A DNA stretch of 37,346 nt, taken from the NCBI RefSeq assembly GCF_021474425.1, contig NZ_JAKEIP010000062.1, positions 1 to 37,346 of the forward strand, given 5' to 3'. Under the pieces are notes generated by a model. That model was not told where the DNA came from. It ran no database searches and saw nothing but the letters and a program-made list of their open reading frames with translations. This stretch comes from Streptomyces muensis (GTDB taxonomy: Bacteria; Actinomycetota; Actinomycetes; Streptomycetales; Streptomycetaceae). Each line of letters starts with the position of its first letter. Position 1 is the first letter of the stretch. Of this stretch, positions 23,803-31,003 are shown piece after piece. The translations under genes were made by a program, and so were the position numbers.

Positions 23803-24279
23803 TCAGCGGGTGGAAGCGGCGCCGACGCTGTTCTTCAGCTCCAGCACGAGCTGCGGACTGAGGGAGGATCCGGCGCGGTTGGCGAACACGGTCATCTCGT
23901 AGGCGATGTTGCCCAGCTTGGCCTCCTTGTCGGTGACCACGCCGAGCACGGCGCCGCTGCCGATCGCGGAGACCAGGACGTGGCCGCCCTCCAGGTCGAT
24001 GATGACCTTGTTGAGGCCGCCGAGGCCGTAGTTGCCGGAGGCGCCGGCGGCCAGGCTGGTGATGCCGGAGACGATCGCGGCGAGCCGCTCGGAGTCGGCG
24101 TGCTCACGCAGTTCGGACACGGCGATGAGCAGACCGTCCGAGGAGACGGCGATGGCGTCCACCACGCCGGCCGTCTCCTTCGCGAAGCGATTCAGCAGCC
24201 AGGTGAAGTCGGCTGCGGCGGCCTGAAGTTCGGCCGGTGTGGAGCCTCCCACCGGGGTGCCACCTGTCGACGTGCTCAC
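23803..24279 (-). CDS. cvnB: Conservon roadblock/LC7 protein CvnB (cassette 1)
   Basis: 158 aa, roadblock/LC7 (MglB-like) fold: DFTWLLNRFAKETAGVVDAIAVSSDGLLIAVSE, then IVSGITSLAAGASGNYGLGGLNKVIIDLEGGHVLVSAIGSGAVLGVV. MglB-type proteins regulate Ras-like GTPases, so this likely modulates the CvnD of the same cassette. GTG 24279 overlaps the CvnA stop (GTGA). Confidence 0.93.
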   Translation of the reverse strand: MSTSTGGTPVGGSTPAELQAAAADFTWLLNRFAKETAGVVDAIAVSSDGLLIAVSELREHADSERLAAIVSGITSLAAGASGNYGLGGLNKVIIDLEGGHVLVSAIGSGAVLGVVTDKEAKLGNIAYEMTVFANRAGSSLSPQLVLELKNSVGAASTR

Positions 24280-26753
24280 TGCTCCGCTCCTTCCGGGGAG
24301 TCGATCTGGTCCTGCTCATGGGGGGTTGTGGTCGTGACGGGGGCGGGGTGTTCCCCGGTGTCGCCGGACCGGCTGTCGCGGTGCGCGCGCTCCACGGCGG
24401 CCTCGAACTCGTCGAGCGAGGCACGTACGGCCTCCGCGTCGAGCGTCCGCGCCTCCTGCGGCAGCGCCGACCGCCGCTCGGGCGCCTCGGCGGTCGTCCG
24501 CAGGGTCGCGCCGCGGACGCGGCGACGCAGCGGGCGGGTCGCGGCGAGGGCCGGTTCCGGCTGGTCGGCCCGTGCGTGGTCGACGGGCGGCGCCTCCTCG
24601 CGGTGCGAGACACGGCGGGGCAGCGGCCGCGGAGCGTCACCGTCCGTCCCTACGGCATCCGCCGGCATCGTGGCCGAGGGCCGGGGCCCGGCGGCGGGGG
24701 CCGAAGGCTCGTTGGCGGCCGGTGTCTTGACGGCCGGCGGCGTGACGGCGGGCGGCGTCGCGGCGGCGACCTTCGCCAGGGCCGCCGTGGCGGCGGACCC
24801 CGTCGTGCTCCCCGTCACCAGCAGCGACGACGGCACCGTCACCTCGGCCGTCACACCGCCGCCCGGCGTCCGCGACAGCGTGACCGTGATCTCCCAGCGG
24901 CGCGCCAGGGTGCCGACCACGAACAGGCCGAGGACCTTCGTCGGTACGAGGTCGAGTCGCTCACGGCGGATCAGCCGCGCGTTCTCCTCGTCGAGGCGTT
25001 CGGGCGTCATGCCGAGGCCGTGGTCGGTGACGACGATCACCGCGTCGTCGCCGGCGGTCGCCACGCTCACCTCGACCGGGCTGTCCTCCGGCGAGAACGA
25101 CACCGCGTTCTCCAGCAGTTCGGCCACCATCAGCGTCAGGTCGCCGATGACCTCCGGCTCCACCACGGCCTCGGTCCGCGCCCGCAGCTCCACGCGCCGG
25201 TAGCCCTCGATCTGGCCGAGCGCGGCGCGGACGACGGTGGTGAGCGGGCTGGGACCGGAGTCGAGGACCGCCTCGTGGATGCCGGCGAGCAGCATCAGGC
25301 TGTCGGCGTTGCGGCGCAACCGGACCGCGATGTGGTCGATGGAGTAGAGCCGCTCCAGCAGCGCGGGATCCGTCTCGCCCCGCTCCACCGCGTCGATCAG
25401 GGACAGCTGACGTGAGGTCAGGTTGCTGACCCGGCGGCCCACGTTGCCGAACATCTCCGCGACGTTGCGCCGGCTGAGCACCTGCCGCTCCAGCAGCGCG
25501 GCGGCGATCGTCTGCACCTGGTTGAAGGTCTCGGCGAGTTCGCCGATCTCGTCGCGGGCGGTGACCGGCACCGCACCCAGCCGGGGCGGACCGTCGTCCT
25601 CGGCGTCGTCGTCGGCCACCCGGGCCAGCTCGCGCTCGGCGACCTCGGCGACCTGCCGTGCCGCGCTCGTGAGGGCCTGCACCGGGCGGACCACCGAACG
25701 GCGGACCACCATGGCCAGGACCAGCCACACGGCGAAGCCGAACAGGGCGAGTCCCAGCAGCAGGAGCGCGCGCCACGCCGCGGTGTCGGAGGCGCTCTCC
25801 GCCTCGTCGGCGATCTCGCCGATGAGCGAGGTGGTGATCGCCAGCCGGGTCCTGGCCTGGTCGCGGTAGGCGCCGTAGGAGTCGAGCGCCTCGGCGAGCG
25901 ACGCGCGGATCTCGGCGGGCGAGCCGGCCTGCACCGCGCCCGGGTCGATCTGCAGCTCGGAGTACTGCCGGCTGATGGTGGTCTGGGCGCTGGTGTACCT
26001 GATCCCTTCGAGGGTGTCGGCCTGCGTCTCGGTGGCGAACCGGGCGAATCGTTCGGCCTGGTGGGTGTACTCGTCGTAGGCGCCGATCGCGCCGATGAAC
26101 TCGATCAGGGCGTTGGAGTCACCGGTCGACGCGGAGAACACGCCGGTCTCGAAGGCGCTGTGGGCGGCGCCCGCGCGCAGCAGCGAGTCCAGCTTGCTGC
26201 CGGTGAAGGAGGTCGCGAGATCGGTGTTGCGGTCCAGGCCGAGGCCGTCGATCAGCCCCTGGGCGGCGTGGGTGTAGGCGGGGTCGATGTTGCTGGCGGG
26301 CAGATAGCCCTGCTCGACCGTGTCACGCAGGCTGCTCAGGCCCTCGACCCCGCGCAGGGCCTGGGCCTCGGTCTGCGGCAGCCGCTCACCGAAGGCGTCG
26401 CGCACCCGCCGCACCTGGGAGTCCACCCTGGACTGCGCCGTGCGGTAGGCGGCGGACGAGGGTTCGTCGCCCTGGGCGGCTTCGTGCCGTACGGAGAGCA
26501 GGATCGCCTGCTGGTGCTCGGCGGCCAGCCGGTCCACGAGGGTCGCGACCTCGACGCTCTCCCGCACCAGTCGGGCGGCGTCCGCGGCGTCGCGCGACTG
26601 CGCGGTCTGGTCGGCGATGAGATAGGCGAGCAGGGCCGCGACCACCGTCAGCGGCACCCCGACCAGGAGGTTGAGCTTGCGCCGGAACGGCCGGCGGTCG
26701 GCGAAGCCACGTATACGACGCGGACGGGGCACGCCCGCTTCCCCAGTGGCCAC
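24276..26753 (-). CDS. cvnA: Conservon sensor kinase-like protein CvnA (cassette 1)
   Basis: 825 aa. A basic N-terminus and a membrane segment (about 30-50, LVGVPLTVVAALLAYLIA) lead to a ~280-residue extracellular domain like NIT nitrate/nitrite-sensing domains (AEHQQAILLSVRHEAA), then a second segment (WRALLLLGLALFGFAVWLVLAMVV) and HAMP. The cytoplasmic ATPase domain has N-box VAELLENAVSFSPEDSP and G1 TDHGLGMTP. No standard HisKA H-box is evident, as usual for conservon kinases. The long C-terminal tail is rich in Pro, Ala and Arg. GTG 26753 is chosen for its AAGGAGG Shine-Dalgarno; the longer frame upstream lacks signal-like or coding character. Confidence 0.9.
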   Translation of the reverse strand: MATGEAGVPRPRRIRGFADRRPFRRKLNLLVGVPLTVVAALLAYLIADQTAQSRDAADAARLVRESVEVATLVDRLAAEHQQAILLSVRHEAAQGDEPSSAAYRTAQSRVDSQVRRVRDAFGERLPQTEAQALRGVEGLSSLRDTVEQGYLPASNIDPAYTHAAQGLIDGLGLDRNTDLATSFTGSKLDSLLRAGAAHSAFETGVFSASTGDSNALIEFIGAIGAYDEYTHQAERFARFATETQADTLEGIRYTSAQTTISRQYSELQIDPGAVQAGSPAEIRASLAEALDSYGAYRDQARTRLAITTSLIGEIADEAESASDTAAWRALLLLGLALFGFAVWLVLAMVVRRSVVRPVQALTSAARQVAEVAERELARVADDDAEDDGPPRLGAVPVTARDEIGELAETFNQVQTIAAALLERQVLSRRNVAEMFGNVGRRVSNLTSRQLSLIDAVERGETDPALLERLYSIDHIAVRLRRNADSLMLLAGIHEAVLDSGPSPLTTVVRAALGQIEGYRRVELRARTEAVVEPEVIGDLTLMVAELLENAVSFSPEDSPVEVSVATAGDDAVIVVTDHGLGMTPERLDEENARLIRRERLDLVPTKVLGLFVVGTLARRWEITVTLSRTPGGGVTAEVTVPSSLLVTGSTTGSAATAALAKVAAATPPAVTPPAVKTPAANEPSAPAAGPRPSATMPADAVGTDGDAPRPLPRRVSHREEAPPVDHARADQPEPALAATRPLRRRVRGATLRTTAEAPERRSALPQEARTLDAEAVRASLDEFEAAVERAHRDSRSGDTGEHPAPVTTTTPHEQDQIDSPEGAEQ

Positions 26754-27060
26754 CCTGCCTCCTTCGTGGGCGTCACACGGCGCGCGAAGGGTCGCACATG
26801 ACCGGTGCTGATCGAGTATGAAACGGCTTTCTGCCGGGGACGGTACCGCCCCTGGATCTCCGTGACCGGAACTGTACGTCAAGAATCCATTACGACCCCG
26901 GGCGCCCCAACCGTCCCTCCTTCACATCGGAGCGCAACTGCCCGTTACCGTCCGATTTTTGAGGCCAATCGGTGACCTGACCGCACTTGACTGACCGAGA
27001 ACCGGCTGGATTGGATCAGTGGAAGAGCTCTCCCAACCCCCTGAATCCGGAACGGGAATC
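26754..27060. promoter_or_regulatory. Divergent promoter region with a KpnI-centred palindrome
   Basis: This 307-base region separates CvnA (minus) from the osmoprotectant-binding protein (plus). GGGGACGGTACCGCCCC (26836-26852) is a near-perfect palindrome centred on GGTACC, with one mismatch per arm, and is a candidate operator. The DNA is more AT-rich than its surroundings near 26881-26990. I see no small gene and no confident -35/-10 pair. Confidence 0.35.
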
Positions 27061-28017
27061 GTGACTTTCACCGCCACACGCAGCAGGTCCTTCAGGAACC
27101 ATCCCGGCGCGGCCGCCGTCGCGCTCGCCGCCACGGCGGCGCTGCTGGCGGGATGTTCCTCCTCCGACGACAAGTCCGACCCGCTCGCCGGGGACAAGCC
27201 GAGCGGCGACACCGTCGTCGTCGGCTCGAACAACTTCCCCGAGAGCACCCTGCTCGCCGACATCTACGGCGAGGCGCTCAAGGCCAAGGGCATCGAGGTC
27301 GAGTACCAGCCCAACATCGGCAGCCGTGAGGTGACCTACGGTCAGCTCCGCAACGGCTCCGTCACCGTCCTGCCCGAGTACAACGGCTCGCTGCTGGCCT
27401 ACCTCGACCCGAAGGCGGAGCAGGAGTCCTCCGAGGCCGTGAACGCCGCGGTGAAGGCCAAGCTGGACGCGAAGCTGACGCTGCTGGAGTCCTCGCCCGC
27501 CGAGGACAAGGACTCCGTCGCCCTCAACACCGAGACTGCGAAGAAGTACGACCTGACCTCGGACTCCACCCTCGAGGACCTCAAGGACATCGCTCCGGAC
27601 CTGGTGATCGGCGGCTCGCCCGAGTTCCAGACCCGCCAGCAGGGTCTGAAGGGCCTTCAGTCCGAGTACGGCCTGGAGTTCAAGTCCTTCAAGGCACTGG
27701 ACGCGGGCGGCCCGCTGACCCGGGCGGCGCTGGCGAAGAACACCGTGCAGGCCGCGGACATCTTCACCACCGACCCGAGCATCACCAAGGAGGGCTTCGT
27801 CGTCCTGAAGGACCCGAAGAACCTCTTCGGCTTCGCCAACGTGACTCCGCTGGTCCACAAGAGCGGCCTCTCCCAGGAGGGCGTGGACGCGCTGAACGCG
27901 GTCTCCGCCAAGCTGGACACCAAGACCCTGCTCGACCTGGACTCCCAGGTGCAGCTGGAGAACAAGGACCCGCTGGACGTCGCCAAGGCCTGGCTGAAGT
28001 CGGCCGGTCTGGACTGA
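27061..28017 (+). CDS. Osmoprotectant-binding lipoprotein (OpuAC/OpuCC/ProX type)
   Basis: 318 aa. The signal MTFTATRSRSFRNHPGAAAVALAATAALLAGC ends in a lipobox; the GTG at 27061 is preferred for this, though the frame stays open to a GTG at 27019. The mature domain reads VVVGSNNFPESTLLADIYGEALKAKG and later GGSPEFQTRQQGLKGLQSEYGLEFKSFKALD, the usual pattern of type II betaine/choline-binding proteins. It should deliver the ligand to the permeases at 21315-22687, from which a conservon separates it. It has its own promoter region and ends at a perfect 18-bp hairpin. Confidence 0.9.
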   Translation: MTFTATRSRSFRNHPGAAAVALAATAALLAGCSSSDDKSDPLAGDKPSGDTVVVGSNNFPESTLLADIYGEALKAKGIEVEYQPNIGSREVTYGQLRNGSVTVLPEYNGSLLAYLDPKAEQESSEAVNAAVKAKLDAKLTLLESSPAEDKDSVALNTETAKKYDLTSDSTLEDLKDIAPDLVIGGSPEFQTRQQGLKGLQSEYGLEFKSFKALDAGGPLTRAALAKNTVQAADIFTTDPSITKEGFVVLKDPKNLFGFANVTPLVHKSGLSQEGVDALNAVSAKLDTKTLLDLDSQVQLENKDPLDVAKAWLKSAGLD

Positions 28018-28038
28018 CGCACGGCGGTCTCGGCAGGC

Positions 28039-28080
28039 CACAGCGGGGTTGTGACGGTCTCTCGTCACAACCCCGCTGTG
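28039..28080. terminator. Perfect 18-bp hairpin between convergent genes
   Basis: The arms at 28039-28056 and 28063-28080 are perfect inverted copies (CACAGCGGGGTTGTGACG) around a six-base loop. It follows the binding-protein stop by 21 bases and precedes the convergent hydrolase stop by eight. Very stable; a bidirectional terminator is the natural reading. Confidence 0.9.
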
Positions 28081-28087
28081 CTGTCGC

Positions 28088-29467
28088 TCAGTAGCCGACG
28101 TAGAAGGTGGCGTCCTGGCGTTCGGTGGTCGTGGACACCGGGTCGATGCGCAGGGCGTAGTCGGAGTGCCTGATGTAGCGGGTCGGGTTGTTGTACGAGC
28201 GGAACGACGCCCAGGAGGCGTCCGCGAGGCCGGCCGTGCGGTGGAAGGTGGCGTCCTGGGCGAACGTCGACGTGCCGTCGTTCTCGTCGAGGCGCAGGGC
28301 GTAGTTGTAGTGCCGCAGATAGCGGGCCGGGTAGTTGACCGACTGGAAGGAGACGCCGGAGGCGTCGGCGAGCCCCGGCACCAGCTTCCACTGCGAGTCG
28401 GGGAACGGGTCGAAGGGGTACTCGTCGATCCGGCCGGCGAAGCCGCTGTGGCGGACGTAGCGCGCCGGGTAGTTGTAGGACTTCAGCCGGTTCCAGGCGG
28501 GGGCGCCCCACTTGGCGATCAGGTTGTTGTACTCGGTCGACGTGATCGGATGGATGCCGCAGTGCTTGGAGTTGAGCGGCTGCGTGTAGAGCTTCTGGTC
28601 AAGGGCCGTCCAGGTGCCGGCGGCCAGGTTGCTCGTCTGCCAGACGTAGAAGACGCCGTTGGGTGTGTAGGTGTCTCCCCAGAGGTACCAGGTGTTCGAC
28701 GTCAGGGACTTGACGACCTCCGGCGCCTCGGTGCCGCCGTGGTTCACGGCCGTGCTGAACGCGGTGAAGCTGCCCGGGTTCAGGCTCGTCGAGCGGGCGC
28801 CGACCAGGGTGCCGTTCCGCTTGAAGTACAGGTAGTTGACGCCGTTCACACCGATGGTGAGGTTGCCGTCGATGACGTCGTAGCCGGGGTCGAAGAAGAC
28901 CTGGGGGCTGGTCGTCGTACGGAAGTCTGTCGTGTAGCTGACCATGATGACGTTGTGGCCGCTGCTGTTCACCGACGAATAGAGGATGCCGTACTGGCCG
29001 CGTGAGGCGTCCCAGAACGCCTCCGGCGCCCAGCTGTGGGTGCCCGTCATGTCGTGCAGCTTCAGCAGCCGGTAGCCGGTGAAGGTGCGCAGGTCGGTGG
29101 AGTCCCAGACGTGGATGTAGACGCTGTTGCGGGTCCAGTCCGTGCCGCTGAGGTCGGTCGCGATGACGACGAACGTGCCGTCCTGCTTGCGCAGCAGGAA
29201 CGGGTCGCGCAGGCCCTTGGCGCCGAGGGTGGGGGTGGCGACCGGGTTGTTCTGGTTGAGCGGCGTCCAGCGCAGACCGTCGGTGCTGACGGCGAGGTGG
29301 AGGTTGTAGTCCGCCTCCAGCATGGTGTTGGACTCGGTGAAGTAGACCATCGCGTACGCCGAGTCGGCGGCGTGGGCGGTCCCGGCGCCGAGGGTCAGCG
29401 CGCCGGTCGCGGCCAGCGGGACGGTGGCGGCCATGCCGAGGACCTGTCTGCGGGAGGGGTGCGTCAT
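28088..29467 (-). CDS. Tat-exported GH43-like arabinan hydrolase with AbfB domain
   Basis: 459 aa. The signal MTHPSRRQVLGMAATVPLAATGALTLGAGTAHA has a twin-arginine start and an AHA cleavage site. Residues about 35-310 form a beta-propeller like GH43: GLRDPFLLRKQDGTFVVIATD has a likely catalytic/metal Asp, and SWAPEAFWD holds a candidate general-acid Glu. Residues about 325-459 are an AbfB (CBM42-like) beta-trefoil with three repeats: YPARYVRHSGFAGRID, YPARYLRHYNYALRLD and NPTRYIRHSDYALRID. Such modules bind arabinofuranose side chains. The product is probably a secreted arabinofuranosidase or arabinanase. ATG 29467 has GGAGAG five bases upstream. Confidence 0.85.
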   Translation of the reverse strand: MTHPSRRQVLGMAATVPLAATGALTLGAGTAHAADSAYAMVYFTESNTMLEADYNLHLAVSTDGLRWTPLNQNNPVATPTLGAKGLRDPFLLRKQDGTFVVIATDLSGTDWTRNSVYIHVWDSTDLRTFTGYRLLKLHDMTGTHSWAPEAFWDASRGQYGILYSSVNSSGHNVIMVSYTTDFRTTTSPQVFFDPGYDVIDGNLTIGVNGVNYLYFKRNGTLVGARSTSLNPGSFTAFSTAVNHGGTEAPEVVKSLTSNTWYLWGDTYTPNGVFYVWQTSNLAAGTWTALDQKLYTQPLNSKHCGIHPITSTEYNNLIAKWGAPAWNRLKSYNYPARYVRHSGFAGRIDEYPFDPFPDSQWKLVPGLADASGVSFQSVNYPARYLRHYNYALRLDENDGTSTFAQDATFHRTAGLADASWASFRSYNNPTRYIRHSDYALRIDPVSTTTERQDATFYVGY

Positions 29468-29517
29468 TGCGGCTCTCCAGAGGGGGTGCGGGGGGCTTGC
29501 GTCACGGCTCAATGGTC

Positions 29518-29538
29518 CGATATATCGAACGGAGTTCG
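29518..29538. promoter_or_regulatory. Two overlapping palindromes upstream of the hydrolase
   Basis: CGATATATCG (29518-29527) is a perfect 10-base palindrome and overlaps CGAAC-GGA-GTTCG (29526-29538), a perfect inverted repeat with a three-base spacer. They sit 51-71 bases before the hydrolase start. Such sites suit an IclR-, GntR- or LacI-type sugar-responsive repressor; no such regulator gene is in the window. Confidence 0.5.
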
Positions 29539-29633
29539 GTTGATCGACCAGAAAGTAGGAGAGAGTCGAGGGCACGTCAATCACATGGTCGTCCTTGGCG
29601 GATTTCCGCCACCCGGACCCCACCGCCCATGGC

Positions 29634-30221
29634 TCAGCCCGCCTCGCGGGCGTCCGCGATCAACTGGTCGATCAGGGCGATCAGTACGTCACGGCTCGAC
29701 TCGCGCTCCCGCGCGTCGCACAGCAGCACCCGGACGTGCTCCGGGAGCGCCAGGGCGTCCCTGATCTCCTCGGCCGGGTAGGGGTGCGCGCCGTAGAAGC
29801 CGTTGACGCCGACGACGAACGGGATGCCCCGGCGCTCGAAGAAGTCGATCGCGGCGAAGCTGGACTCGGGCCGGCGGACGTCCACCAGGACCACGGCTCC
29901 GAGCGCGCCGATCGCCAGGTCGTTCCACATGAACCAGAACCGCTGCTGCCCGGGCGTACCGAACAGATACAGCACCAGCTCCCGGCTGATGGTGATCCGG
30001 CCGAAGTCCAGGGCCACGGTGGTGGCCCGCTTCTCCTCGATGCCGTTGAGGTCGTCGATGCCAAGACCCGCGGCGGTCAGCGGCTCCTCGGTGCGCAGCG
30101 GGGCGATCTCGCTGACCGACCCGACCATCGTGGTCTTGCCGACGCCGAAGCCGCCGGCGATGAGTATCTTGACCGTGTCGGGCGGCGCGACCGCCTCCAG
30201 GGTGGGGTCAGAGCCGGCCAA
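29634..30221 (-). CDS. cvnD: Conservon small GTPase CvnD (cassette 2)
   Basis: 195 aa. The P-loop is GGFGVGKTT (24-32) and switch II is in DFGRITIS...FGTPGQQRF. The guanine-specificity motif, NAFD in cassette 1, is NGFY here (VGVNGFYGAH), so the base-contacting Asp is replaced. Otherwise the sequence matches the conservon GTPases. It overlaps CvnC by 14 bases and is last in the cassette; no P450 gene follows. Confidence 0.92.
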   Translation of the reverse strand: MAGSDPTLEAVAPPDTVKILIAGGFGVGKTTMVGSVSEIAPLRTEEPLTAAGLGIDDLNGIEEKRATTVALDFGRITISRELVLYLFGTPGQQRFWFMWNDLAIGALGAVVLVDVRRPESSFAAIDFFERRGIPFVVGVNGFYGAHPYPAEEIRDALALPEHVRVLLCDARERESSRDVLIALIDQLIADAREAG

Positions 30222-30588
30222 GGCCGTCCCTCACTTTCTGCAGCAGGTCCAGATCCTGGGTGCGGGGGGTGACGAGGTGCGGCGGGTGCGCGGTGATCAG
30301 ACCCGCCTCCAGCAGATCGCAGAGCATGATGGCGACCACGCTCACCGGAAGGTCGAGACGGGCCGCGAGCTCCGCCACCGCGATCGGCCGGGCGCAGTAC
30401 CGCAGGATCCGCGTCTGCTCCGGCTGCGGACGCGGCGCCCGCTCCGGCGGCGGATCCACCGCCGTCACCGTCGTGATCAGGGTGAAGTCGGAGCGGCTGG
30501 GCCGGGTCCGGCCGCCGGTCAGCGTGAAGGGACGTACCAGCCGGCCCGCCGAATCGTCTGGGCCCACCTCACGCGCCAGGGCCGACAT
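30208..30588 (-). CDS. cvnC: Conservon DUF742 protein CvnC (cassette 2)
   Basis: 126 aa, DUF742. GRLVRPFTLTGGRTRPS opens the domain; RILRYCARPIAVAELAARLDLPVSVVAIMLCDLLEAGLITAHPP is the winged-helix-like core, and the end is DLDLLQKVRDGLGRL. It overlaps CvnB by 20 bases and CvnD by 14. Shorter than its cassette-1 counterpart mainly at the N-terminus. Confidence 0.92.
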   Translation of the reverse strand: MSALAREVGPDDSAGRLVRPFTLTGGRTRPSRSDFTLITTVTAVDPPPERAPRPQPEQTRILRYCARPIAVAELAARLDLPVSVVAIMLCDLLEAGLITAHPPHLVTPRTQDLDLLQKVRDGLGRL

Positions 30589-31003
30589 GGGCCCGCGGTG
30601 CCGCCGACAGATGCTCGCCGATCTTCTTCACCAGCATGTTCATCTGGTACGCCACCACACCGACGTCCGCGCCCTGGTTGGTGAGCACGACGAGATGGGC
30701 GCCCGGCCCGGCCGAGGTCAGGATCAGATAGCTGTTGGCCATCTCGATCAGCGCCTGCCGCACCGGCCCGCCTCTGAAGTCCAGACTGACGCCCTTGCTG
30801 AGGCTCATCAGCCCGGACGCCGTCGCCGCCAGCCGCTCGGCGTCGTCACGCAGGAACCCGGTGGACTTGCTCACCACCAGACCGTCCTCGGAGAGCACGA
30901 CGGCGTGGTTGACGTCGGCGACCCGCTCCACGAGTCCGGTGAGCAACTGGTCGAGCTGGGTGTCCGTGGCTGGGGTGGGGCGTGTCATGGCGATGTCCTT
31001 CAT
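30569..31003 (-). CDS. cvnB: Conservon roadblock/LC7 protein CvnB (cassette 2)
   Basis: 144 aa, roadblock/LC7 fold: LDQLLTGLVERVADVNHAVVLSEDGLVVSKS and LMSLSKGVSLDFRGGPVRQALIEMANSYLILTSAGPGAHLVVL. ATG 31003 overlaps the CvnA stop (ATGA). Likely regulator or partner of the CvnD GTPase. Confidence 0.92.
   Translation of the reverse strand: MKDIAMTRPTPATDTQLDQLLTGLVERVADVNHAVVLSEDGLVVSKSTGFLRDDAERLAATASGLMSLSKGVSLDFRGGPVRQALIEMANSYLILTSAGPGAHLVVLTNQGADVGVVAYQMNMLVKKIGEHLSAAPRAHVGPGA

Noticed and set aside
29597..29610. Small hairpin GGCGGATTTCCGCC after conservon 2
   Set aside because: Only a 5-6 bp stem with a tiny loop and no U-run; too weak to call a terminator.
29468..29623. N-terminal extension of the GH43-like protein
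   Set aside because: It would put 52 residues before a perfect twin-arginine signal peptide and cover the palindromic promoter region.
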